DNA of 64,000 bases from positions 1 to 64,000 of the forward strand of contig NZ_SDMK01000001.1 in assembly GCF_004123295.1 (NCBI RefSeq), given 5' to 3'. Every line of letters begins with the position of its first letter. Positions within the stretch are counted from its first letter, which is position 1. Positions 35,486 through 45,963 of the stretch are shown here, piece by piece. The position numbers were made by a program, and so were the translations under genes. Source of the stretch: Silvibacterium dinghuense (GTDB taxonomy: Bacteria; Acidobacteriota; Terriglobia; Terriglobales; Acidobacteriaceae). The notes below the pieces were generated by a model that saw only the letters and a program-made list of their open reading frames with translations, did no database searches and was not told the DNA's origin.

Positions 35486-36679
35486 TCATCCCACATGAGA
35501 CGAGCGATCAGACGAGCCGTCCGCTCGCACCCGGGCCAACAGCTGCTCGGGACTTCGCAGGTGAATCTCCGGCTCTACCCCCATCTCCCGGTAGTAACCG
35601 GCAAGAGTGATCTCCTCGAGCGACCAGCTGAGCATCTCCTCCACCCAGTCCTCGCAGCTCACAATTGGCTGATATTGCGGATCGAGATTCGAGACCAGCA
35701 CCAGCCCGGTGGGTGCCGCATCCAGGACCGTCATCCGCAGCTCCGGCCGGCGGCGTTTCAAAAGCAGCGCCGTCCGCCAGACGTCCCCCGCCCACATGGT
35801 CTGGCGCTGCGGGTCCAGCGCCTCAAGGTTCCGCGCCCGCTCCGCCATCGGCAGCTCCAGCGGCAGGCAATCATGCAGCGCTATCACCGAACCGGGGAGA
35901 CAATACCGTTCGGTGTTCAGGAAGTCGCGCAACAGGTATTCGCAATGGTGCATGCCATCGAGAAAGGCGAAGTCGATCGGACTACCCAGCAGCTCGGCCG
36001 GATGCCAGCGGTCGAAAAATGCGTCGCTCGCCATCTGGTAAAGCATCAGGCTGGGCTTGGCGACGATCTGCCGCACCACGTCCATATTCGAGAACTGGAA
36101 CCTGGGATCGATGCCGATCGAAGCGCACCGCGCCAGCGCCAGGGTCGCGCCGGTTTCGACCCCGATCTCCAGGTACGTTTGCGGACGAAGCGTTTCGTGC
36201 AGGCGCTTGAGTACCCGCGTGTACACCTCGCCATGGAGATCGGGCATCCACGCTCCCGGACGCTCACCGATCCGCTTCACCAGCACCTCAAGCCGGCCAA
36301 TCATCGCTGCCGCGAATTCCTTCGGCACTCCACGGTCGCCTGCCTCGCGCATGAACCGTAGAGCCTCAGTCGGGCCGCCAGCCTGCATCAGGCCCTCGAC
36401 ACAGCTGCGCCAATACAGTGGTCGCTCCGGCTCTCCATCCAGGGCCGCCTTCAAGTGCGGCAATGCCTCGCAGGCGCGCCGAAGCTGTATCAGCAGAACC
36501 CCGAGATTGTGGTTTGCCTCGGAGTGTCTGGGGTCTGCCGCCAAGATCTCGCGATAAAGAGCCTCGGCAGCAGCCGCATCGCCTGAGCGATGAAAGCTGG
36601 CGGCTGATTCCAATGCTGCAGTCACCGGGCGCGCCGTGGCACGCGTTTCGATCTGCTTCTCGACTGGCACGGTCGACAT
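35486..36679 (-). CDS. TPR-SAM methyltransferase fusion protein
   Basis: A 397-residue fusion. Residues about 20-120 form TPR-like helical pairs (DAAAAEALYREILAADPRHS then EANHNLGVLLIQLRR), as in O-GlcNAc-transferase-like scaffolds. Residues about 155-330 form a class I S-adenosylmethionine-dependent methyltransferase of the Methyltransf_24 type: the nucleotide loop YLEIGVETGATLALA, the acidic turn in SIGIDPRF, and FAFLDGMHHCEYLLRDF with ALHDCLPLELP. Such proteins often modify surface sugars or peptides. It is transcribed against the arabinose genes and separates the araD operon from araB, so it is probably unrelated to them. Confidence 0.8.
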   Translation of the reverse strand: MSTVPVEKQIETRATARPVTAALESAASFHRSGDAAAAEALYREILAADPRHSEANHNLGVLLIQLRRACEALPHLKAALDGEPERPLYWRSCVEGLMQAGGPTEALRFMREAGDRGVPKEFAAAMIGRLEVLVKRIGERPGAWMPDLHGEVYTRVLKRLHETLRPQTYLEIGVETGATLALARCASIGIDPRFQFSNMDVVRQIVAKPSLMLYQMASDAFFDRWHPAELLGSPIDFAFLDGMHHCEYLLRDFLNTERYCLPGSVIALHDCLPLELPMAERARNLEALDPQRQTMWAGDVWRTALLLKRRRPELRMTVLDAAPTGLVLVSNLDPQYQPIVSCEDWVEEMLSWSLEEITLAGYYREMGVEPEIHLRSPEQLLARVRADGSSDRSSHVG

Positions 36680-36888
36680 AGGTGCAATCAGCTTAAGATG
36701 GCCTTACTCGCGCAGTACCGTGAAGTCCCTCCGAAGCCTCCAGGCTTTCAGCCAGCTATTTCCTTTTGGGAAGCGTGTGCCTGATCGGGAGCCTTCCTGA
36801 AACGCAGGCAGGAGAGCAAATAGCGGGGCTCAACCCTTCCTTACGTCTCCGAATCGCTGCCTCTCGCCCTTTCACCCCGCCGCGTGAT

Positions 36889-36898
36889 AAAACGTTTT
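36889..36898. promoter_or_regulatory. Candidate LacI-family operator before araB
   Basis: The perfect palindrome AAAACGTTTT lies 31 nt upstream of the araB GTG and shares its AAACGTTT core with the first site before araD. It suggests that the LacI-type protein encoded at 29856 also controls araB. Confidence 0.55.
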
Positions 36899-36929
36899 CT
36901 GGAGCACTTGCACCTCAAGGAGAACCACC

Positions 36930-38513
36930 GTGGCCATCGTCGCCGGCGTCGATTTCGGAACCCTCAGCGTTCGCGTTACCCTGCTTGACAGCACCAAAGG
37001 CCGGCTCAGCACCGCCTCCGCAGAATATCCCCTCCACCGCAAGCGTGAAGACCCCGACTACGCCACGCAGTCGCACTTCGACCAGATGGAAGCCCTGGTA
37101 AAGGCCACGCAGAAGGCTATCGCCGAAGCAGGCATCGACGGTTCGCTGATCGAGTCCATCGCCCTCGACACCACCGGCTCCTCCGTCATCTTCGTCGACA
37201 AGCAGGTCCAGCCGCTCGACGACTACTACCTCTGGTGCGATCACCGCGCCAAGCGTGAGGCGCAGGAAATCACCGCGCTCGCCCATGCACAAAAGCTCGA
37301 GGCAATCGACTGGTGCGGCGGCGTCTACTCCCATGAGTGGGGCTTCGCCAAGCTCCTCCACTGGCTGCGCCACAACCCCGATAAGCGCGCACAGTTCTAC
37401 ACCGCCTTCGAGCACTGCGACATGGTCGCCGCCACCCTCGCCGGCATCGACGACGCGACCAGGGTGAAGCGCAGCGTCTGCGCCATGGGCCACAAATGGC
37501 TCTGGAACCCCAAGTGGGGCGGCCTGCCACCGCAGGAGTTCCTCTCCAGGCTCGATCCCCTCTTCGACGGCATCCGCGAGCGCTTTGACGGTGAATACCT
37601 CACCTCGGACAAGGTTGCAGGCCACCTCGCGCCGCACTGGGCCGAGCGCATGGGCCTCAAGGCCGGCATCCCTATCCCTGTCGGCGCGTTTGACGCGCAC
37701 TGGGACGCCATCGGCGCAGGCTGCCGCGAGGGCGACGTGGTCAACGTCGTCGGCACCTCCACCTGCATCATCGCCATGGAGAAGCGCACCGTGCTCGTGC
37801 CTGGCGTCTGCGGCGTGGTGCCCGGCTCCGTGCACCCGCAGTACACCGGCGTCGAGGCGGGACTCTCCGCCACGGGCGACATCTTCGAAGCCATCGCACG
37901 CCGTGCAGGTACTAAGGTCGCCGAACTCTCGAAGGGCCTCGAAGCCTATCGCCCCGGCCAGACCGGACTGCTCCGCCTCAGCTGGGACAACGGCGACCGC
38001 ACCGTGCTCGTCAACTCCGAACTGGGCGGCGTCACCCTCGGCTGGAACCTCATCCACACCGCGCAGGACGAGCTCTTCGCTGCCATCGAAGGCACCGCCT
38101 TTCACACCCGCATCATCCTCGAGCGCATGGCCGAGAACGGCGTGCCCGTCGAGCGCGTCATCAATGCAGGCGGCATCCCGCAGCACAACAAGGTGCTCAA
38201 CCAGATCTACGCCGACGTTTTCAACAAGCCGGTCCTCGTGCCCGCCGGCATCCCCACCAGCCTCGGCTCCGGCATCTTCGCACAGCTGGCCGCCGGCATT
38301 TTCTCCTCGATTGAGGAGGCGCAGAAGGCCATGTGTCTCGACTACATCACCTACACCCCGAACCCCGAAGCCGCGGCCATCTATGACCGCCTTTTCGCCC
38401 TCTACCGGAAGGTCTACTTTGGCCTCGGCACCAAGGACGCCGCACCGGTAGCTCTCGGCGACGTCCTCCCCGAGCTGCGCAAAATCTCCGCCGAAGTCCT
38501 CGGTCACGAGTAA
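36930..38513 (+). CDS. araB: Ribulokinase
   Basis: A 527-residue FGGY-family kinase that phosphorylates L-ribulose to L-ribulose 5-phosphate, the substrate of AraD. The N-terminal ATP/sugar phosphate loop is AGVDFGTLSVRVTLLD, the ribulokinase hallmark WCDHRAKREA is present, and the catalytic Asp lies in VGAFDAHWDAIGAG. The C-terminal FGGY signature region includes NAGGIPQHNKVLNQIYADVF. The GTG start has AAGGAG 7 nt upstream. It sits alone, downstream of an operator-like palindrome, with a hairpin pair after the stop. Confidence 0.94.
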   Translation: MAIVAGVDFGTLSVRVTLLDSTKGRLSTASAEYPLHRKREDPDYATQSHFDQMEALVKATQKAIAEAGIDGSLIESIALDTTGSSVIFVDKQVQPLDDYYLWCDHRAKREAQEITALAHAQKLEAIDWCGGVYSHEWGFAKLLHWLRHNPDKRAQFYTAFEHCDMVAATLAGIDDATRVKRSVCAMGHKWLWNPKWGGLPPQEFLSRLDPLFDGIRERFDGEYLTSDKVAGHLAPHWAERMGLKAGIPIPVGAFDAHWDAIGAGCREGDVVNVVGTSTCIIAMEKRTVLVPGVCGVVPGSVHPQYTGVEAGLSATGDIFEAIARRAGTKVAELSKGLEAYRPGQTGLLRLSWDNGDRTVLVNSELGGVTLGWNLIHTAQDELFAAIEGTAFHTRIILERMAENGVPVERVINAGGIPQHNKVLNQIYADVFNKPVLVPAGIPTSLGSGIFAQLAAGIFSSIEEAQKAMCLDYITYTPNPEAAAIYDRLFALYRKVYFGLGTKDAAPVALGDVLPELRKISAEVLGHE

Positions 38514-38518
38514 ACAAC

Positions 38519-38594
38519 GGGTGCCCCACGTCTCGATCCTGAGACGTGGGTTCGCAGAAGCCCGGGTGCCCCACCCAAGCTCCGCTTGGGTGGG
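38519..38594. repeat. Tandem hairpins sharing a GGTGCCCCAC head (copy 6)
   Basis: Two different hairpins follow the araB stop, both headed by GGGTGCCCCAC. The first has arms CCCACGTCTC (38525-38534) and GAGACGTGGG (38541-38550); the second has arms CCCACCCAAGC (38570-38580) and GCTTGGGTGGG (38584-38594, 3-nt loop). Both stems are perfect. Confidence 0.75.
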
Positions 38595-38693
38595 AGAAAC
38601 GAACCCCATCAAGCATATGCCGGCGGAGGCCGAAGGCGATTCGCCCTGCGCGCAGCAGCGGGTGCATAATGGCTGCCGAAGGAGCTTTTGCCC

Positions 38694-39047
38694 ATGAGCA
38701 GCGTCGCCCTCCTGCAGTCCCTCAAGGAAAACATCCTCGGCCAGGCCGGCGTAAAGACCATCTACGGCGATCCCATCACCGCGCAGGGACACACTGTCAT
38801 CCCCGTCGCCAAGGTCGCTTATGGATACGGAGCCGGCGCAGGCACCGGAGGCGTCGGCAACTCCAGCGCGCAGGGTGAGGGCGGAGGAGGAGGCTGCGGC
38901 GTTCGCGCCATCCCCGTCGGCGTCATCGATGTCAGCGACCACGGCACCACCTTCGTCCCCATCACCAGCCGCAACAAGCTCGCCACCGTCGCCGCCGCGG
39001 GCATCGCCCTCGGCATCGTTCTGGGCTGGAGACGCCGCCGCAAATAG
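38694..39047 (+). CDS. GerW/YtfJ-like protein
   Basis: A 117-residue protein with AAGGAG 9 nt before the ATG (an in-frame TTG at 38688 is too close to it). It matches the YtfJ/GerW pattern: an amphipathic N-terminal helix, GVKTIYGDPITAQGHTVIPV, a glycine-rich hinge (AYGYGAGAGTGGVG and GGGGGCG), then VRAIPVGVIDVSDHGTTFVP. It ends in a single C-terminal membrane helix plus WRRRRK. In Bacillus the family acts in spore germination; Acidobacteriota of this group do not form spores, so a membrane-associated role of unknown kind is likely. Confidence 0.8.
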   Translation: MSSVALLQSLKENILGQAGVKTIYGDPITAQGHTVIPVAKVAYGYGAGAGTGGVGNSSAQGEGGGGGCGVRAIPVGVIDVSDHGTTFVPITSRNKLATVAAAGIALGIVLGWRRRRK

Positions 39048-39099
39048 GATTCGTAACCAGTTCCGTTACGAATGCACGGCCCACACCAGCACATCCCAT

Positions 39100-39140
39100 C
39101 TACACCCTGCTCCTTACACCCCATACCCTAAAAAATCCCT
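39100..39140. repeat. TAGGG-type tract
   Basis: On the minus strand this tract reads TTAGGGTATGGGGTGTAAGG and then GAGCAGGGTGTAG. It belongs to the same family as those at 7641, 12387 and 29828. Here it lies upstream of the amidohydrolase pair and does not provide a stop codon. Confidence 0.55.
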
Positions 39141-39224
39141 ACCTCCCGCAACCCACTCCCCGCTATACTCGCCTTTCCGGCTACCCAATCCAATCGCAAA
39201 GGGGAACGTCCCATTCCTCCGTCG

Positions 39225-40568
39225 ATGAAATTCCCACTCGCATTAGGCTTAGCTGCAACCGCTACAGCCTTCGCCCAGTCCGCGACCCCACCCACACCAC
39301 CGCCGCATGATTTCGTCATCACCAACGCCACGGTGATGACCGTCACCCACGGCACCATCGAGCACGGCAGCGTCTGGGTCCACGACGGCAAGATCGCCGG
39401 CTACGGCGCCACAGTCAACGCCCCATCTGACGTCGTAAAGATCGACGCCACCGGCAAGTACCTCACCCCCGGCATCGTCGATCCGCACTCGCACTCCGCG
39501 CTCAGCAACGACGTCAATGAGATGACCAGCCCGGTCACTCCGAGCATGATGATGATCGACGCCTTCGACAATCGCGACAAAGCCCTCTACCAGGCCCTCG
39601 CCGGCGGCGTCACCACCGAGTTGCTGCTGCACGGCTCGGCCAATGTAATCGGCGGCCAGGCCGTCGTCATCAAGAACAAGTTCGGCCTCTCGCGCGACCA
39701 GATGCTCTTCCCCGACGCGCCACGCTCCATCAAGTTCGCCAGCGGAGAAAACCCCAAGCGCGTCTATGGAGGCCGCGGCCAGTTGCCTTCCACCCGCATG
39801 GGCAACTTCGAAGTCATGCGCCAGTCCTTCGAGGACGCAAAGGCCTACATGGCCAAATGGGACGAGTACAACGCCAAGGTCGCCAAAGGCGATAAGGACG
39901 TGACTCCGCCTGCGAAGGACCTGAAGCTCGAAGCGCTTGCGGATGTGCTGCGCGGCAAGCTCTACGTGCAGATCCACTGCTACCGCGCCGACGAGTTCCT
40001 CACCGAAGAGGCCATCGCCAAGGAGTACGGCTTCAAGATTCGCGCCTTCCACCACGCGCTTGAGATGTACAAGGTCGCCGACCAGATCGCTCCCACCGGC
40101 ACCGCCATCGCCACCTTTGCCGACTGGTGGGGCTACAAGGACGAGGCCTGGGACGCGATCCCGTGGAATGCCGCCATGAGCGAAAAGGCCGGCATCCGCG
40201 TCGCCCTCAAGAGCGACTCCAACGACCACATCCGCCGCCTCAACCAGGAGGCCGGCAAAATGATCCGCTACGGCGGTGTCAGCGAGGAAGACGCGCTCAA
40301 GATGATCACCCTGAACCCCGCCTGGATCATCGGCGTCGACGACAAGGTCGGCTCCATCGATACCGGCAAGGACGCCGATCTCGTCCTCTGGAACATGGAC
40401 CCGCTCTCCACCTACGCCCGCGCCGAAAAAGTCTACATCGACGGCGATCTCTTCTTCGATGACTCGCTCCCCGGCTTCGGCACCACGCACTTCTCCGGCG
40501 CCATGCATGAGGCCCACGGCTTCGGCGGCGAAGACGGCGCCAATGTCGACGACGAAGGAGGCAACTAA
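39225..40568 (+). CDS. Exported metal-dependent amidohydrolase
   Basis: A 447-residue protein of the amidohydrolase superfamily with a short signal peptide (FPLALGLAATATAFAQSA). The composite beta-sandwich domain (VHDGKIAGYG, IDATGKYLTPGIVD) brackets a TIM barrel with full metal ligands: H88-x-H90 (VDPHSHSA), H251 (VQIHCYRAD), H276/H277 (RAFHHAL) and D331 (LKSDSNDH). Relatives are imidazolonepropionase-like or peptide/cyclic-amide hydrolases without proven substrates. It overlaps the next gene by one base and aligns with that protein along its whole length, so the two come from a duplication and are probably a pair. Confidence 0.88.
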   Translation: MKFPLALGLAATATAFAQSATPPTPPPHDFVITNATVMTVTHGTIEHGSVWVHDGKIAGYGATVNAPSDVVKIDATGKYLTPGIVDPHSHSALSNDVNEMTSPVTPSMMMIDAFDNRDKALYQALAGGVTTELLLHGSANVIGGQAVVIKNKFGLSRDQMLFPDAPRSIKFASGENPKRVYGGRGQLPSTRMGNFEVMRQSFEDAKAYMAKWDEYNAKVAKGDKDVTPPAKDLKLEALADVLRGKLYVQIHCYRADEFLTEEAIAKEYGFKIRAFHHALEMYKVADQIAPTGTAIATFADWWGYKDEAWDAIPWNAAMSEKAGIRVALKSDSNDHIRRLNQEAGKMIRYGGVSEEDALKMITLNPAWIIGVDDKVGSIDTGKDADLVLWNMDPLSTYARAEKVYIDGDLFFDDSLPGFGTTHFSGAMHEAHGFGGEDGANVDDEGGN

Positions 40569-41917
40569 TGCGGAACCGCCTTTCTGTCATCGCCACGGTT
40601 ACAATTTCAACGGCCTTCTCGTTTGGGCATCTTTATGCCCAGTCTGCGCCGGTCGTCGATCTCGCCACACCCGCGCCCGCCGTCGCCATCACTCACGGCA
40701 AATTGCTCACCATCACCCACGGCACCATCGACGACGGAACTATCATCCTCACCGACGGCAAGATCGCAGCCGTAGGACCGTTTGCCTCGGTGCAGATTCC
40801 TTCCAACGCGCAGGTCATCGACGCACGCGGCATGACCGTCTACCCCGGCCTCATTGACGCCGAGACGAATCTCGGCCTTTCCGAGATCGAAGCCGATGAA
40901 GCCTCGAACGATCTTGTCGAAACCAGCGACGAAATCTTCCCCAACATGCACGTCTACGACGCCTTCCACGCCGAGACCGAGCACATCCCCATCACCCGTC
41001 TCAATGGCATCACCAATGCCATCGTCGCGCCCGCCTCAGAAGACTCGATGCCCGGCCAGGACATCTTCATCCAGCTCGCTGGCCGCGACCGCGACCAGAT
41101 GATCCTCGGCAAGGATGTCGCGCTGCCCGTCAATTTTTCCGGCGACCAGCGCCGCCGCGGCAAGTTCCCTTCTACGCGTATGGGCCTCGCCGAACAGCTC
41201 CGCCAGACGCTCATCGACGCGCAGGAATATGCAGCTTCAAAGTCCGATTACGAGGCCAAGCTCGCCAAGTGGGAGAAAGGCGACAAGAAAGACCCCAAGC
41301 CCACCGAGCCCAAGATCGACATGAAGTCCGAAGCGCTGCTTCCCTATCTGCGCGGCGAAAAACCTGTTGTCCTTGGAGCGGACCAGGGTTATGAGGTCGA
41401 GGTCGCCATGCAGCTCGCGCAGCAGTTCCACCTCAAGGTCGTACTCAACCACCTCACGCACACGCAGGATGTGATCGACAAGGTCGCCTCCTACAAGGTG
41501 CCGGTCATTGTCGGGCCGATCTACGACTTCCCCGACGCGAACGAACGCTATGACGCCGTCTACTCGCTGCCCGCCGAGCTCTACAAACGTGGCGTCAAGA
41601 TCGCCTTCTCGTCCTCAGGCGCGGGCGGTGGCCCGAGCGGCGGCTTCGATCGCAACCTGCCCTACGCCGCCGGATACGCCGTAGCCTACGGCCTGCCCTA
41701 CGACGAAGCATTGAAGGCCATCACCATTAACCCCGCAGAGATGTTCGGTGTCGCCGACAAACTCGGCTCGCTCGATGTAGGCAAAACCGCTAACGTCGTC
41801 ATCGCAAACGGAGACCCGCTCGATGTCCGTACCGACGTCAAACAGGTCTATATCGAAGGCCACGCCATCCCCATGGTCTCGCGCCAGACCCGCCTGCGGG
41901 ATGAATACACGAAGTAA
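40568..41917 (+). CDS. Amidohydrolase paralogue lacking metal ligands (probable pseudoenzyme partner)
   Basis: A 449-residue exported protein (signal peptide around VTISTAFSFGHLYAQSA) that aligns end to end with the preceding amidohydrolase; both contain FPSTRMG in the middle and THGTI near the front. The H-x-H motif is replaced by D-A-E-T-N (97-101), the next His by A271/D272, and the final Asp by Ser350; only the fourth region keeps His residues (LNHLTHTQ, 295 and 298). So the binuclear metal site is lost. It is not a decayed gene: the frame is intact, the fold core is conserved and translation is coupled to the active copy. A structural or regulatory subunit is the simplest reading. Confidence 0.85.
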   Translation: MRNRLSVIATVTISTAFSFGHLYAQSAPVVDLATPAPAVAITHGKLLTITHGTIDDGTIILTDGKIAAVGPFASVQIPSNAQVIDARGMTVYPGLIDAETNLGLSEIEADEASNDLVETSDEIFPNMHVYDAFHAETEHIPITRLNGITNAIVAPASEDSMPGQDIFIQLAGRDRDQMILGKDVALPVNFSGDQRRRGKFPSTRMGLAEQLRQTLIDAQEYAASKSDYEAKLAKWEKGDKKDPKPTEPKIDMKSEALLPYLRGEKPVVLGADQGYEVEVAMQLAQQFHLKVVLNHLTHTQDVIDKVASYKVPVIVGPIYDFPDANERYDAVYSLPAELYKRGVKIAFSSSGAGGGPSGGFDRNLPYAAGYAVAYGLPYDEALKAITINPAEMFGVADKLGSLDVGKTANVVIANGDPLDVRTDVKQVYIEGHAIPMVSRQTRLRDEYTK

Positions 41918-41935
41918 GAACGCAATTCACAAGAT

Positions 41936-41968
41936 GAAGCCCGGCAATCGATGCGATCGCCGGGCTTC
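41936..41968. terminator. Terminator of the amidohydrolase pair
   Basis: A 10-bp perfect stem (GAAGCCCGGC 41936-41945, GCCGGGCTTC 41959-41968), whose loop can add a small GATCG pairing, followed by TTCTTGC. It separates the convergent amidohydrolase and sulfatase genes and may work for both. Confidence 0.85.
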
Positions 41969-42002
41969 TTCTTGCAACAATACAATCCTGTAACCAACAC
42001 GG

Positions 42003-43454
42003 TTACGGATAGAGTTTTGCTTCCACGATCTCCGGCTCCGGCTCTCCAGCCGCAACGGCCAGCTTCTTCAACTGCTCACGCAGCTCATCCGCCTTGGCAC
42101 GATACTCCTTGCGTCCGGCCAGATTCACCAGCTCATGCGGATCGGCGCGCTGATCGTACATCTGGTACTCGTGATAGCTCGACGCAGCCGGTTGAGTAGC
42201 ATCGCCGCTCGGATCGGCAACACAATACGTCCAGTCTTTCGTGCGAATCGCGCGCCCTGTCATCGATTCGCTGATCTGAATGAACTGCTCGTTTACCCAG
42301 CCCTGTCTCGCTTCCGGATCGTTGACCAGCGGCAACACGCTGCGCCCCTTCCAGCTCGAAGGTACCGGGACACCAGCAGCTTCCAGCAATGTCGGAGCCA
42401 CATCGATCAGCCCCACGAGCTCGGGAATCTGCTGCGTACCGCGAAAGCCGGGGCCATCGATGATCAGCGGCACACGCAGTGAGCTGTTATGCGTGCTGCG
42501 CTTGTACTCCTGGTTCCGCGTCATGAAGTGGCAGCCGTGATCGCTGAGAAAGACAAAGATCGTATTCTCGGCCAGATGCTCTTCTTCGAGTACCTTGCGG
42601 ATGCGGCCCACCGAGTTATCGATCGCCTCGATGCAACCGTAGTAGTCGGGCAGCTGTGCCTGCCACGTGCCCGGAAAGGCGCGCAGATCCTCAGGCACCG
42701 TTCCATTGAGAAAGCGCTGCGCCGCCCCCTTCGGAGCAATCGGCTGCCCCATATCGTTCTGCTGATGCGGCTCCAGCTGAGAGATAAAGAGCAGAAACGG
42801 CTTGTCCTGCTTCTGACGAAGAAACTTCTCCGCGCGATCGGTCAGAAAATCGACGCGGTATTCATCTTTATATTCAATTGGCTTGTTATCGCGATCCCAG
42901 ATCGTTCCCTCATACGGATGCGAAGTGTTCTCAATCGAATTTGCACCCTCCCACAGATCGAGAAAGCCGCCCCGGTGCTCGGCCTTCACCGCTCCGCGGC
43001 CGCCGCCCTCGGCTTCGGTACCCGGCGCAAGGTGCCACTTGCCGATCAGGTTTGCGCTATAGCCGGCCTTGCGCAGCTCCGTCGCAAGCGTGGGCAGAGT
43101 CTCATCGAGCCCCTTGCCGTTGCGCCATACTCCTGTCTCTGTCGCATAGCGGCTGGTAAACAGCACCGACCGTGACGGCGCGCAGACCGGCTGATTTGTA
43201 ACCGTGTGAGTAAAGTTTTTGCCGCGCGCAGCCAGCGCATCGATATTCGGTGTGTGCGTAGAGCCGTTATGACCATTCGCACCTACAAAATCCCAGCGAA
43301 ACTGGTCCGACAGATAGAGGATGATATTCGGTTTCTGCCGCGGTGCAGTGCTTGTGGCCGGTACCTGGGCCATGGCGGTGGAGGCTGGAACTGCGGCCGC
43401 AAACGCCGCAGCCACGGAAGACTTCAGGAAGGCTCTGCGGCCCTCATCATTCAT
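42003..43454 (-). CDS. Tat-exported type I sulfatase
   Basis: A 483-residue sulfatase. The signature C-A-P-S-R (NQPVCAPSRSVLF) contains the Cys that anaerobic or oxygen-dependent maturases turn to formylglycine, followed by the G-x-x-x-G-like YATETGVW region; the metal-binding front is NIILYLSDQFRWDF. The N-terminus RRAFLKSS plus an alanine-rich stretch is a Tat signal. ATG at 43454 is chosen because GGGAGAG lies 6 nt upstream. Targets are probably sulfated polysaccharides, but arylsulfatases and choline-sulfatase-like proteins share the fold. No maturase gene is in the window. Confidence 0.88.
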   Translation of the reverse strand: MNDEGRRAFLKSSVAAAFAAAVPASTAMAQVPATSTAPRQKPNIILYLSDQFRWDFVGANGHNGSTHTPNIDALAARGKNFTHTVTNQPVCAPSRSVLFTSRYATETGVWRNGKGLDETLPTLATELRKAGYSANLIGKWHLAPGTEAEGGGRGAVKAEHRGGFLDLWEGANSIENTSHPYEGTIWDRDNKPIEYKDEYRVDFLTDRAEKFLRQKQDKPFLLFISQLEPHQQNDMGQPIAPKGAAQRFLNGTVPEDLRAFPGTWQAQLPDYYGCIEAIDNSVGRIRKVLEEEHLAENTIFVFLSDHGCHFMTRNQEYKRSTHNSSLRVPLIIDGPGFRGTQQIPELVGLIDVAPTLLEAAGVPVPSSWKGRSVLPLVNDPEARQGWVNEQFIQISESMTGRAIRTKDWTYCVADPSGDATQPAASSYHEYQMYDQRADPHELVNLAGRKEYRAKADELREQLKKLAVAAGEPEPEIVEAKLYP

Positions 43455-43555
43455 GCGCACTCTCCCTCACTTCTATTCTCCATGATCTGCCCCGCATATG
43501 CAGTCGCGAGTACGGACATAAGTTTGCAACGGCAAGAAGCGCAAACAAAAATGCG

Positions 43556-43599
43556 CTCCTCTGGCCCCGCTCGTTAGGACGAGCAGCAGGCCAGAGGAG
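43556..43599 (-). terminator. Terminator of katG
   Basis: An 11-bp outer stem (43556-43566 / 43589-43599) encloses a second 6-bp stem (GCTCGT 43569-43574, ACGAGC 43579-43584). On the minus strand it is followed by GCGCATTTTTGTTTG. It lies 26 nt beyond the katG stop. Confidence 0.85.
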
Positions 43600-43625
43600 A
43601 CGCAGGAGAGAGACTGGTTCTATCG

Positions 43626-45884
<2,259 letters not shown>

Positions 45885-45913
45885 TCAACCAGACAGAATG
45901 TAGCACCGCGGCG

Positions 45914-45963
45914 ATAGATAGTTCCAATACCTATTTCCCATTCTTCGTATAGTCTTTTCCTAT
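45914..45963. promoter_or_regulatory. Possible OxyR boxes between katG and oxyR
   Basis: Two ATAG...CTAT elements occur: ATAG 45918-45921 with CTAT 45931-45934 (9-nt gap; a further ATAG precedes it), and ATAG 45949-45952 with CTAT 45960-45963 (7-nt gap, the E. coli OxyR half-site geometry). The second overlaps the oxyR start, fitting autoregulation. Flanking consensus bases match only in part. Confidence 0.45.

Noticed and set aside
40568-41917. Second amidohydrolase as a decaying pseudogene
   Set aside because: The frame is intact over 449 codons, the signal peptide and fold core are kept, and it overlaps the first gene by one base.
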